NCBI RefSeq assembly: GCF_024398035.1
Contig: NZ_CP073748.1
Coordinates: 62,001 to 126,000, forward strand
Direction: 5' to 3'
DNA: 64,000 bases
Origin: Kordiimonas sp. SCSIO 12603
GTDB lineage: Bacteria > Pseudomonadota > Alphaproteobacteria > Sphingomonadales > Kordiimonadaceae
Below are positions 56,913-64,000 of the stretch, piece after piece (position 1 is the stretch's first letter; each line of letters starts with the position of its first letter). A program made the translations under genes and the position numbers. The notes beneath the pieces were generated by a model. That model did no database searches and had not been told where the DNA came from. It saw only the letters and a list, made by a program, of their open reading frames with translations.

Positions 56913-59483
56913 ATGTTGCAAACACACACACTCTTTAAAGCAGCATCCATCTTGGCACTCAGCGTAGCAGCTTCGGCACACTTGAGTAAAGCAGATGCCA
57001 CAGTTGATCAAATGCAAGAAATACACCCTGAAGTCTGGCCTAAACTCACTTCGCCAATCAAACATGATCAAGCACTTGAAGACCGTATCAGTGTAATCAT
57101 GGCGAAAATGTCTATTGAAGATAAAGTAGGCCAAACCATTCAGGGTGAACTTAGGCACCTAACCCCTGAAGACGTAAGAAAATACAGGCTCGGTTCAGTA
57201 CTAAATGGCGGCGGCTCTCAACCATATGGAAAGAAGATTGCCACACCAGAAGACTGGCTACGCCTTGCAGATGAATTCTACGATGCGTCCATGGACACAT
57301 CAGAAGGCGGCATTGCCATTCCTATTTTGTGGGGAACAGATGCAGTGCACGGCCATAATAATGTTAAAGGCGCTACTATTTTCCCGCACAATATTGGGTT
57401 GGGAGCAGCGCGGAACCCAAATCTTATTCGCCAGATTGGCCATGCTACAGCACGTGAAGTGCGTGTAACAGGGCAGGAATGGTCCTTCGCGCCCACCCTT
57501 GCGGTCGTGCGGGATGATCGGTGGGGTCGCACCTATGAAAGCTACTCCGAGCACCCCCAAATTGTTGCAGACTATGCGAAAGCCATGGTGGAAGGCATTC
57601 AGGGTGCGGCCAACACTGATACATTCCTTACCGGCGATCATGTGATTGCATCTGCTAAGCATTTCCTTGGAGATGGCGGCACTGATGGCGGCAAAGACCA
57701 GGGCGATAATATTGACAATGAAGAAACCCTCCGGGATATCCATGCTGCCGGCTATGTGACAGCACTTGATGCTGGGGTTCAGACTGTAATGGCATCCTTC
57801 AGCGGCTGGAACGGCAGGAAAATGCATGGCAGGAAAATGCTGCTTACTGATGTACTGAAGGGCCAAATGGATTTTGACGGTTTCATTGTTGGGGATTGGA
57901 ACGGCCACGGACAAGTACAGGGCTGCACTAACGAAAACTGCCCTGAGACCTATAACGCTGGCCTTGATATGGTGATGGTGCCGGAAGACTGGAAAGCGCT
58001 TTATCATAACACCGTTGCACAAGTGAAAGATGGTACTATTCCGCTGGAACGCCTTGATGATGCAGTGCGCCGTATCCTCAGAGTAAAAATTCGCGCAGGC
58101 CTTTTTGATGGTGGCAAACCTTCAAGTCGGGCACTCGCCGCAAAAACCGAAGTTCTTGGGCATGCAGACCACCGCGCCTTAGCACGACAAGCAGTAAGAG
58201 AAAGCCTTGTTCTTCTGAAAAATAACGATGGTCTTCTACCTATCAAGCCAAACAGTACAATTCTTGTAACTGGCGACGGAGCAGATAACATCGGTAAGCA
58301 ATCCGGCGGCTGGACCCTTTCCTGGCAGGGTAACGATAACCAGAACAGCGATTTCCCGGGCGGCACATCCATCTGGGACGGCATTAAAGAAGCAGCTGAC
58401 AATAACGGTAGTAAAGCTACCTTGAGTGCCGACGGTTCTTATGCCGAAAAGCCTGACGTCGCTATCATAATATTTGGCGAAAACCCTTATGCCGAATTTC
58501 AGGGCGACCGGGATTATCTGGCATATGGTTCCAGTAAAAACAACGAGGTTGAGCTGCTCAGGAAATATCAGGCAGCGGGTATTAAAACTGTTGCCGTGTT
58601 CCTGAGCGGTCGACCTCTTTATACAACGCCTGAGCTGAATGCTTCAGATGCCTTCGTAGCGGCATGGCTGCCGGGCTCACAAGGCGCAGGCGTTGGTGAC
58701 GTTATTCTTTCAGGCCAAGACGGAAATCCTTCCCATGATTTCAAGGGAAAACTAAGCTTCTCCTGGCCTGAAAGAGCTGATCAAGGCCCTCTGAACGTGG
58801 GTGATGAACACTATGCGCCGCTCTTTGTTTATGGATACGGTCTCTCATATACAGACAGCAAAAACCTCCCTATCCTGGAAGAATTTGCAGTGCCGGAAAC
58901 GGCTAACAGCGATTACTTCTTCAATGATGGCGTCGTGTCACCGTACAAGCTTTTTGTAACAGCAGAACCAGCTTGGAGCCTGGAGATTGCGAACAATGGT
59001 GGTGAGCTTAAAGCTGCGGAACAGATCGCGGTAGAATTGGTAGACCGCAATGTGCAGGAAGATGCACGCCGTATCAGCTTCTCAGGCCAAGCCCAAGCCG
59101 CAGCAATGCTCAAAATCTTTGATACACTTGACTTAAGTCGCGAAACCAATGGCGATATGCAGCTTGGCATGACTATTCGGGTAGACAGCAAACCAGAGGG
59201 CCCCGTTTATCTGGGCATGGGCTGCGGCAACGAATGTTTTGGCGGCGTTGATATCGCGGAGCGCCTATCAAACTTCACTACTGGAGAATGGGTCAACATC
59301 AACGTACCTCTCAAATGTTTCCGCGCTGCAGGTGCTAATATGGAAAAGCTGGAAACACTATGGCGTGTTGGTACCGATAAACCCTTTGCTTTCACTATCA
59401 ACAAAATAGGGCTTGTACCGCCGCAAGCAGACTTAAGTTGCCCACCTATAATCAAAAAAATAGACGGGATAAAACAAGACTAA
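56913..59483 (+). CDS. GH3 beta-glucosidase / exo-beta-glucanase, secreted
   Basis: 856 aa with a signal peptide (about 1-28). Glycoside hydrolase family 3 N-domain ('GSVLNGGGSQPYG', 'IPILWGTDAVHGHNNVKGATIFPHNIGLGA', 'RWGRTYESYSEHP', 'ASAKHFLGDGGTDGGKDQGDN') with the catalytic nucleophile Asp328 in 'FIVGDWNGH', and the GH3 C-domain ('ARQAVRESLVLLKNNDGLLPIK', 'SGGWTLSWQG', 'YAEFQGDRDYLAY'). An extra ~170 residues at the end form a beta-sandwich-like domain often present in ExoP-type 1,3/1,4-beta-glucanases. Cleaves beta-linked glucose ends in the periplasm, feeding the symporter at 52576. Confidence 0.93.
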   Translation: MLQTHTLFKAASILALSVAASAHLSKADATVDQMQEIHPEVWPKLTSPIKHDQALEDRISVIMAKMSIEDKVGQTIQGELRHLTPEDVRKYRLGSVLNGGGSQPYGKKIATPEDWLRLADEFYDASMDTSEGGIAIPILWGTDAVHGHNNVKGATIFPHNIGLGAARNPNLIRQIGHATAREVRVTGQEWSFAPTLAVVRDDRWGRTYESYSEHPQIVADYAKAMVEGIQGAANTDTFLTGDHVIASAKHFLGDGGTDGGKDQGDNIDNEETLRDIHAAGYVTALDAGVQTVMASFSGWNGRKMHGRKMLLTDVLKGQMDFDGFIVGDWNGHGQVQGCTNENCPETYNAGLDMVMVPEDWKALYHNTVAQVKDGTIPLERLDDAVRRILRVKIRAGLFDGGKPSSRALAAKTEVLGHADHRALARQAVRESLVLLKNNDGLLPIKPNSTILVTGDGADNIGKQSGGWTLSWQGNDNQNSDFPGGTSIWDGIKEAADNNGSKATLSADGSYAEKPDVAIIIFGENPYAEFQGDRDYLAYGSSKNNEVELLRKYQAAGIKTVAVFLSGRPLYTTPELNASDAFVAAWLPGSQGAGVGDVILSGQDGNPSHDFKGKLSFSWPERADQGPLNVGDEHYAPLFVYGYGLSYTDSKNLPILEEFAVPETANSDYFFNDGVVSPYKLFVTAEPAWSLEIANNGGELKAAEQIAVELVDRNVQEDARRISFSGQAQAAAMLKIFDTLDLSRETNGDMQLGMTIRVDSKPEGPVYLGMGCGNECFGGVDIAERLSNFTTGEWVNINVPLKCFRAAGANMEKLETLWRVGTDKPFAFTINKIGLVPPQADLSCPPIIKKIDGIKQD

Positions 59484-59531
59484 AGCACCATAACGGTCAA
59501 TCGGTCGGGCTGGTTTGCCGGAATTCTCATA

Positions 59532-59560
59532 GTGTGCGATACTCTATCGGTGTCGCACAC
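59532..59560. promoter_or_regulatory. 8-bp inverted repeat before a membrane protein gene
   Basis: GTGTGCGA / TCGCACAC with a 13-base spacer, 20 bp before the start codon of the next gene. It could be an operator or an mRNA hairpin next to the ribosome site. Confidence 0.4.
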
Positions 59561-59579
59561 AGGGATTAAAGGCCATCAG

Positions 59580-60107
59580 ATGAAACACCGTTCAGCTGCT
59601 CAACGTATTTTCGTGATAACGATGATATTGCTTTCCGTGCCACTTGTAGCCATGCAGTTCACAACTGAAGTAAACTGGAATGCGGGTGATTTTATGGTAG
59701 CCGCTATTCTCATTGCTGGTGCTCTCTGCACCTATGAATTTATGATCTTGAAATCCAGACAATATTACTACCGTATTGCCGCAGGTTTATCAGCCCTCAG
59801 TTTTTTGCTCTTGGTTTGGGTAAACCTTGCTGTTGGGATTATTGGCAATGAAGGTAATCCGGCCAATCTGGTATATTTTGGTATACCTATCGCTGCAGTG
59901 GTTGGTGCCTTGATTAGCCGTTTCAAACCTACGGGGATGAGCTACACACTTATTGCCACCGCTCTCTTACAAGCAGCGATAGCTCTTACAGTATATCTGG
60001 CAGGCTTGGGGCAGATATTCATTTTATCAGCCGGGTTCATAGCTATTTGGCTGGTAGCCGCATGGTTCTTCAGAAAAGCGGCCACACCAACACCGTCACT
60101 CCCCTAA
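59580..60107 (+). CDS. Hypothetical multi-spanning membrane protein
   Basis: 175 aa from the ATG at 59580 (AAAGG 7 bases upstream). About six hydrophobic segments: 'IFVITMILLSVPLVAMQF', 'DFMVAAILIAGALCTYEFMIL', 'YYYRIAAGLSALSFLLLVWVNLAVGIIG', 'VYFGIPIAAVVGALIS', 'LIATALLQAAIALTVYLAGL', 'FILSAGFIAIWLVAAWFF'. No domain I recognise with certainty, and no catalytic motif. Convergent with the GlxA-type regulator 3 bp away, without a visible terminator. Confidence 0.75.
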   Translation: MKHRSAAQRIFVITMILLSVPLVAMQFTTEVNWNAGDFMVAAILIAGALCTYEFMILKSRQYYYRIAAGLSALSFLLLVWVNLAVGIIGNEGNPANLVYFGIPIAAVVGALISRFKPTGMSYTLIATALLQAAIALTVYLAGLGQIFILSAGFIAIWLVAAWFFRKAATPTPSLP

Positions 60108-60110
60108 TAC

Positions 60111-61067
60111 TCACGCCCCCGAAGAGATGGCAAAACGTGCCCGGTAATCTCTCGGCGTTAATCCCATTACCTTATGGAATATCCGGCGAAATGCGCCCGG
60201 GTCCTGGTAACCCACCTGCCACGCGATCTGATCTACACTTTGGCTCGTAAGTTCCATCAATTCTCTCGCTTTCCCGATTCTAAGGTGCTGCAAATACTCA
60301 GATGGACTAAAGCCTGTGGCCTGCTGAAAACGGCGTATGAAGGTGCGACCAGACAAGCCGGAAAACTCTGTCATTTCCTTCACTGTAACTGCCTCCGCAA
60401 ACCCAGACTGGAGCCACTGCTGTACTTTTAGAACTGCACTATCGCCGTGAGACAGAGAAGGCGAAAAAACACTATAAAAACGTTGTTCTCTTTCACCGGG
60501 ATCAACCAATAAAAATTTCGCCGTTTTGAGCATAATGGCTGGTCCTAAAAACCTATCTACCAGCTTAAGCCCCAAATCAATCCATGCCATAACGCCGCCA
60601 GCGGTGATAAGGTCGCCGTCATCCACCAGCATGCGCTCAACATTCAGTTCAACATCAGGGTAGCTGCTTTCAAATTGGTTTGCCAAATCCCAATGGGTGG
60701 TAGCTGTACGCCCATCAAGCAAACCTGCTTCAGCAAGCAGGAAAGCACCAGCACATACCGAACACATTAAAACACCGTCGCCATATAACTTCTGAAGATC
60801 AGCTTTGAATATACCAGCGGTACTGAGAATATCTCCATGCAAACTTGGCGGCAGGATAAGGGCAGACAAAGGGGCACACTTTTGGGCACACAGTTCGGTC
60901 AAAACCTCTATTTTCAGGGGTCTGTGCCCATTAGTGTGCCCAGCCTCGCTATGAAGTCTCTCAGCCGTTTCAAACAGATCCAAAAGCCCATAAACCGCCG
61001 CATTTTGTGCCCCGGGATATTTAAAAATACCAATATGAATGTCAGATGATGCCACCATATGGCACAT
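60111..61067 (-). CDS. GlxA-type transcriptional regulator (DJ-1/PfpI + AraC HTH)
   Basis: 318 aa (ATG at 61067; an ATG three codons later is possible). N-terminal DJ-1/PfpI-like amidotransferase fold (about 8-185) with the elbow 'VLMCSVCAGAFLLAEAGLLDGRTATTHW', then an AraC double HTH (about 220-315; 'VKEMTEFSGLSGRTFIRRFQQATGFSPSEYLQHLRI', 'SVDQIAWQVGYQDPGAFRRIFHKVMGLTPRDYR'). Divergent from the isochorismatase and GST genes, a common pairing, so these are its likely targets. Confidence 0.92.
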   Translation of the reverse strand: MCHMVASSDIHIGIFKYPGAQNAAVYGLLDLFETAERLHSEAGHTNGHRPLKIEVLTELCAQKCAPLSALILPPSLHGDILSTAGIFKADLQKLYGDGVLMCSVCAGAFLLAEAGLLDGRTATTHWDLANQFESSYPDVELNVERMLVDDGDLITAGGVMAWIDLGLKLVDRFLGPAIMLKTAKFLLVDPGEREQRFYSVFSPSLSHGDSAVLKVQQWLQSGFAEAVTVKEMTEFSGLSGRTFIRRFQQATGFSPSEYLQHLRIGKARELMELTSQSVDQIAWQVGYQDPGAFRRIFHKVMGLTPRDYRARFAISSGA

Positions 61068-61088
61068 TTAGCATGAAATATGTCACAT
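61057..61088. promoter_or_regulatory. Direct repeat suited to an AraC/GlxA-type regulator
   Basis: ATATGGCACAT at 61057-61067 and ATATGTCACAT at 61078-61088, 10 of 11 bases equal, starts exactly 21 bp apart (two helical turns), as AraC-type proteins prefer. The first copy covers the regulator's own start codon. Confidence 0.6.
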
Positions 61089-61152
61089 ATGCCAATCCTC
61101 AAATCATCTCAGGCTTCTTATTTTAGCTTTCAAGCAATAAGGAGACCCTGAA

Positions 61153-61698
61153 ATGAGCAATCAAGCCCTCATCATTATCGATCTGCAAAATGATTATTAT
61201 CCCGGCGGAAAATGGGAACTACACGGTATCGAACAAGCTTCTGAAAACGCTGTAAAAATTCTTTCTAATGCTCGGGAAAAGAACCTCCCTGTTTTCCATG
61301 TGCATCATGAATTTCTGATGGAAAACCCACCTTTCTTTGCTCCTGGAAGCGAAGGTGCCAACATTCATGAAACGCTGAAGCCAATGGACGGAGAGACAAC
61401 AGTTCTCAAGCATCAGGTAAATGCTTTCCGCGACACCAATCTTAAAGAACTCCTTGATGAAAAAGGTATTGAAGAAATAACCATTATCGGTGCCATGAGC
61501 CACATGTGCATTGATGCCGCCACACGTGCAGCCGCAGATTACGGCTATCAGGTAACAGTGGTTGAAGATGCCTGCGCCTCCCGCGATTTGGAGTTTGAAA
61601 ACAAGACCGTGAAAGCGGAAGATGTTCACGCAGCCTATATGTCAGCTCTCGGTTTTGCATACGCGAATGTGATCTCCACCAAAACTTATTTAGGTTAA
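61153..61698 (+). CDS. Isochorismatase-like cysteine hydrolase
   Basis: 181 aa. Catalytic triad of the cysteine hydrolase family: Asp in 'IIDLQNDYYPGG', Lys in 'VLKHQVNAF', Cys in 'GAMSHMCIDAATRAAADYGYQVTVVEDAC'. AAGGAG lies upstream. Relatives hydrolyse amides such as nicotinamide, N-carbamoyl compounds or isochorismate; the substrate here is unknown. Cytoplasmic. Precedes a glutathione transferase gene by 23 bp and is probably cotranscribed with it. Confidence 0.9.
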   Translation: MSNQALIIIDLQNDYYPGGKWELHGIEQASENAVKILSNAREKNLPVFHVHHEFLMENPPFFAPGSEGANIHETLKPMDGETTVLKHQVNAFRDTNLKELLDEKGIEEITIIGAMSHMCIDAATRAAADYGYQVTVVEDACASRDLEFENKTVKAEDVHAAYMSALGFAYANVISTKTYLG

Positions 61699-61721
61699 TG
61701 AGTTAGAGGAAAGGAAACCCC

Positions 61722-62369
61722 ATGCCTGCAACACTTTACCATGCGCCTCTCGCCTGCTCACTAGCTGCTCGTTTCGCAGCCGCTGAAGGTGGCGTACCGC
61801 TTGATATTGAATACCTGAACTTGCGCACCAAAGAGCTGGAAACAGGTGGTTCATTTCTTGATATAAACCCGCTTGGGCAAGTTTCTGTGCTCAAGCCAGA
61901 AAACAGTGCAATCATCACTGAAACTGCAGCTACGATTTTGTGGATTCAGTCTCAATCAGAAAACACTTCTTTTCGTATAGACCCGTCCCATCCAGACTAT
62001 TTCCAGATGATACGCTGGCTTGGTTTCTGCGCCACAGAGCTGCACAAACAAATCTTCCGTATCGTTTTTTATGGCGAAGCAACGGATGACGTGAAAGACC
62101 GAATCCGAGGTCTGGCCCCGCAGCGATTTGAATTTCTCGACAGGCATCTGGCAGACAAGCCATATTTGCTCGGCGACCATTTCACGGCAGCAGATGCTTA
62201 TCTTACATGGTTTTTCGTTTTATCGGACCGTGCTCAACTTGACGCTTCAGGCTATAAAAACCTAAGCGCATACAGTGAACGTACATTAAGCCGTCCGCTT
62301 ATTGCAGAGCTTATCATGAGCGATACTGCAAAAGACGAAGCAATGAATCAGCAAATTCTACCCAAATAG
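61722..62369 (+). CDS. Glutathione S-transferase family protein
   Basis: 215 aa. N-terminal thioredoxin-like domain (about 1-80; 'TLYHAPLACSLAARFAAAEGGVPLDIEYLNLR', 'INPLGQVSVLK', 'ITETAATILWI') and helical C-domain ('ADKPYLLGDHFTAADAYLTWFFV'). The 'LACS' near the N-terminus gives a Cys/Ser at the usual catalytic place (beta-class-like). AGAGGAAAGG precedes the ATG. Second gene of the GlxA-controlled unit; probably a detoxification step. Confidence 0.9.
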   Translation: MPATLYHAPLACSLAARFAAAEGGVPLDIEYLNLRTKELETGGSFLDINPLGQVSVLKPENSAIITETAATILWIQSQSENTSFRIDPSHPDYFQMIRWLGFCATELHKQIFRIVFYGEATDDVKDRIRGLAPQRFEFLDRHLADKPYLLGDHFTAADAYLTWFFVLSDRAQLDASGYKNLSAYSERTLSRPLIAELIMSDTAKDEAMNQQILPK

Positions 62370-62373
62370 CCAA

Positions 62374-62407
62374 AAGCAATAACATCTACTTTATGGTGTT
62401 ATTGCTT
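62374..62407 (+). terminator. Hairpin after the GST gene
   Basis: AAGCAATAACA / TGTTATTGCTT, a perfect 11-bp stem with a 12-base loop, five bases after the GST stop. It lacks a T-run but is well placed as a terminator. Confidence 0.5.
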
Positions 62408-62452
62408 ATCTCATTGATATTTTAGTTAAAACAAATTTAAATCAATTGCTTC

Positions 62453-62592
62453 AACAACTTATATAAGTTGTTCCAAAAACTTCCCACATTTTTGCCACAA
62501 TCTAGGCAAGCACTAAATAATCAATTAGTTGTGATCACATCCTTGTTGACAACTTATTGTTTTATTCGACTAAATCTATCCAAAGTTTAGTC
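62453..62592. promoter_or_regulatory. Palindrome cluster before the export operon
   Basis: A perfect 20-bp palindrome AACAACTTATATAAGTTGTT (62453-62472), a TGTGATCACA palindrome (62530-62539), a half-copy GACAACTTATTGTT (about 62547-62560), and GACTAAA/TTTAGTC arms (62568-62592, 11-base spacer) lie within 140 bases upstream of the HlyD-type gene. The first two may be operators; the last could be an mRNA hairpin near the ribosome site. Confidence 0.5.
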
Positions 62593-62626
62593 AGTAATAA
62601 GTCAAATTCAATCGTGGGGGTTGAGT

Positions 62627-63868
62627 GTGTTTCGTAGTGAAGCTCTAAATGCACAAAAACAGAAGGTACACGGAGATGTGTTTCTAACGCAGCCCATACC
62701 TATCACCACAATTACACTTTTGATTGCTGCTATCGTTACAGTGTTAATGATTTTGTTGTTTACAGGCTCATATGCACGAAGCGAAAGAGTTGCTGGTTAT
62801 CTCGTCCCTTCAAAAGGCCTTGTTAAAATACAGGCAAGCCAATTTGGTGTTCTCCAAAATCTCTATGTGAAAGAAGGCAATCTAGTTGAAGAAGGGCAAG
62901 CCCTTGTAGATATTTTAATTGCCCCTAATGCTGCGGATGGAAGTAGTTTTATTGATCGAGGTCTCGCGGCTGTTCAGCATCAATACACCTTGATTGATAC
63001 CCAAATCACACTTGAAGAAAACCAGCTGGAATCTGAACTGGCAAAACTGTCATCAGATCAAAAAGAGCTTACGCTCCGCATTCAATCTTTAAACCAGCAA
63101 TTAGGTATCCAAAGAAAAATCACAGCGTCCGCTGAAGCAGCCTACAAGGATGTTCAGGAAATTCTCGGCAAAGGATACATCAGCAAGGTTGAATCTGAGC
63201 GCCGCCATCAAACATGGTTGGCACAACAAGCACAGGAACAGTTACGGGAGCAAGAACTTGTTGAAGCAAATGCCCGCAATGAGCAGCTACAAATCCGTTT
63301 AAATCAGGTTTCCACAGAAAGCCAACAACGTATTACCCGTCTGGCAAATCAAAAATCTGAACTCGATAGCCGTAAAGCGGAACTGGAAGGCAGACAAGCC
63401 TATACCATCACATCCCCTGTAAAGGGGAAAGTTGTAAGCCTCTCTATTAGGAACGCAGGCAGATCTGTACAGGGTGGCCAACCTCTTCTAGCGATATTAC
63501 CGGAAGGCAGCACCCTTGAAGCTGAATTGTTCGTGCCCAGCCGCGCAGCAGGCTTTGTAAAAGAAGGGCAGGAAGTTCAGTTACTCTATGATGCCTTCCC
63601 CTACCAACGCTTTGGCAGCCATGCTGCAACATTAAAAAGTGTCACGGAAACAATTCTTTCCCCAACGGAAACACTCGCTCCCTTTGAGATTCAAGAACCT
63701 GTGTACCGGGTGGTTGCCAATCTGAAATCTGATCAAATTGTAACAGGTGAACAGTCAATCAATTTGCAGGGCGGCATGACCTTACAAGCGAACATCATTC
63801 TTGAACGACGAAGTTTCCTTGAATGGCTTCTGGAACCTTTGAAATCAATAGGAACTTCAAACAAGTAA
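62627..63868 (+). CDS. HlyD/CvaA-type membrane-fusion protein for peptide export
   Basis: 413 aa from the GTG at 62627 (GGGGG 6 bases upstream; a TTG two codons earlier is less well spaced). N-terminal 'FRSEALNAQKQKVHGDVFLTQPIP', one membrane helix (about 31-54), 'GSYARSERVAGYLVPSKGLVKIQAS', a lipoyl-like domain, long coiled coils (about 115-255, Gln/Glu-rich), 'YTITSPVKGKVVSLSIRNAGRSVQGGQPLLAILPEG' and a beta-barrel end. This plan is that of adaptors of bacteriocin/microcin exporters that work with a peptidase-containing ABC protein. Partner genes are expected beyond the window edge. Confidence 0.88.
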   Translation: MFRSEALNAQKQKVHGDVFLTQPIPITTITLLIAAIVTVLMILLFTGSYARSERVAGYLVPSKGLVKIQASQFGVLQNLYVKEGNLVEEGQALVDILIAPNAADGSSFIDRGLAAVQHQYTLIDTQITLEENQLESELAKLSSDQKELTLRIQSLNQQLGIQRKITASAEAAYKDVQEILGKGYISKVESERRHQTWLAQQAQEQLREQELVEANARNEQLQIRLNQVSTESQQRITRLANQKSELDSRKAELEGRQAYTITSPVKGKVVSLSIRNAGRSVQGGQPLLAILPEGSTLEAELFVPSRAAGFVKEGQEVQLLYDAFPYQRFGSHAATLKSVTETILSPTETLAPFEIQEPVYRVVANLKSDQIVTGEQSINLQGGMTLQANIILERRSFLEWLLEPLKSIGTSNK

Positions 63869-63874
63869 GGAATT

Positions 63875-63909
63875 TGGTTTCTCTGAAACCAGATAGAGGC
63901 GTCAGCCTC
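63875..63909. other. Two adjacent small hairpins
   Basis: TGGTTTC-TCT-GAAACCA (63875-63891) and GAGGC-GTCA-GCCTC (63896-63909) between the HlyD-type gene and the following small gene. No T-run; they may stabilise the message or reduce read-through so that the small gene is expressed differently. Confidence 0.4.
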
Positions 63910-63957
63910 ATATAACAAAGGCAAAACTGCCTAGTATCAATATTAAGGAGCATAAAA

Positions 63958-64000
63958 ATGAAAATAGAAGAAATGAAAATTGATGAAATGAGCAAAGTAG
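63958..64000 (+). CDS. Start of a small gene, possible double-glycine-leader peptide precursor (truncated)
   Basis: ATG with TAAGGAG 7 bases upstream. The 14 codons before the window edge read MKIEEMKIDEMSKV. A short Met/Lys/Glu-rich run ending in an EMxxV pattern is what the N-terminus of double-glycine leader peptides looks like (typical form ...E(L/M)xxVxGG), and it directly follows a CvaA-type adaptor gene. The GG itself is not reached, so this is a proposal. A start of an unrelated small protein is the alternative. Confidence 0.5.
   Translation, partial: MKIEEMKIDEMSKV

Noticed and set aside
57300-58022. 240-codon minus-strand frame inside the GH3 gene
   Set aside because: Antisense to conserved GH3 catalytic motifs; no domain or start signal of its own.

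Overview
The window looks like chromosomal DNA of a Gram-negative, probably marine, heterotrophic proteobacterium. Five large TonB-dependent receptors (TBDRs), a complete ExbB-ExbD-ExbD-TonB energising set, many secreted or lipoprotein hydrolases, LysR/LacI/MarR/GlxA regulators and moderate GC content fit Kordiimonas-like alphaproteobacteria. An Alteromonas/Cellvibrio-like gammaproteobacterium cannot be excluded by reading alone. I see no tRNA, rRNA, CRISPR array, transposase or integrase.

Layout. 1-2.9 kb: a truncated alpha/beta-hydrolase lipoprotein, a serine-hydrolase homologue that has lost its catalytic motifs, and a DUF2975/Xre pair behind a large palindrome. 3.2-5.9 kb: an operon of AhpD-like protein, short-chain dehydrogenase and 4-oxalocrotonate-type tautomerase, divergent from a LysR gene. 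6.2-7.3 kb: two small membrane proteins. 7.3-17.6 kb: an apparent D-amino-acid scavenging locus (N-acyl-D-amino-acid deacylase, M14 carboxypeptidase, D-amino-acid dehydrogenase, TBDR, LysR), next to a divergent CapA-like protein. 17.6-23.2 kb: an ABC exporter whose permease is fused to an M1-peptidase-like domain lacking its zinc histidines, divergent from a LysR gene with a textbook T-N11-A box between them. 23.3-27.5 kb: a TBDR with a long structured leader and a 1.3 kb gene-free region.

27.5-36.1 kb: an iron-type locus behind a Fur box (DUF4198, EF-hand protein, ExbB, ExbD, variant ExbD, ApbE-DUF2271, PepSY membrane protein, then convergent TonB and a haem-type TBDR with its own Fur-like box). 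36.2-39.5 kb: a serine hydrolase, response regulator and histidine kinase operon. 39.6-46.9 kb: a NarL-type two-component pair, then an EF-hand/ClpP-fold protein, an RTX metalloprotease and an outer-membrane barrel, then a di-haem cytochrome c peroxidase and a MarR regulator. A palindrome shared by the kinase promoter and the barrel/peroxidase intergenic region suggests these are one regulon. 47.2-51.5 kb: TBDR, proline-iminopeptidase-like hydrolase and DUF2817 peptidase, with three MarR-type operator copies in front.

51.4-59.5 kb: a beta-glucan/oligosaccharide locus (LacI regulator, GPH-type symporter, TBDR, GH3 glucosidase) tied together by LacI-type operators. 59.6-62.4 kb: a membrane protein, a GlxA-type regulator, an isochorismatase-like hydrolase and a glutathione transferase. 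62.4-64 kb: a palindrome-rich promoter region, a CvaA/HlyD-type export adaptor, and the first 14 codons of a small gene that looks like a double-glycine-leader peptide precursor. This last locus, cut off by the window edge, is the best candidate for an undescribed system (a peptide export or bacteriocin cluster).
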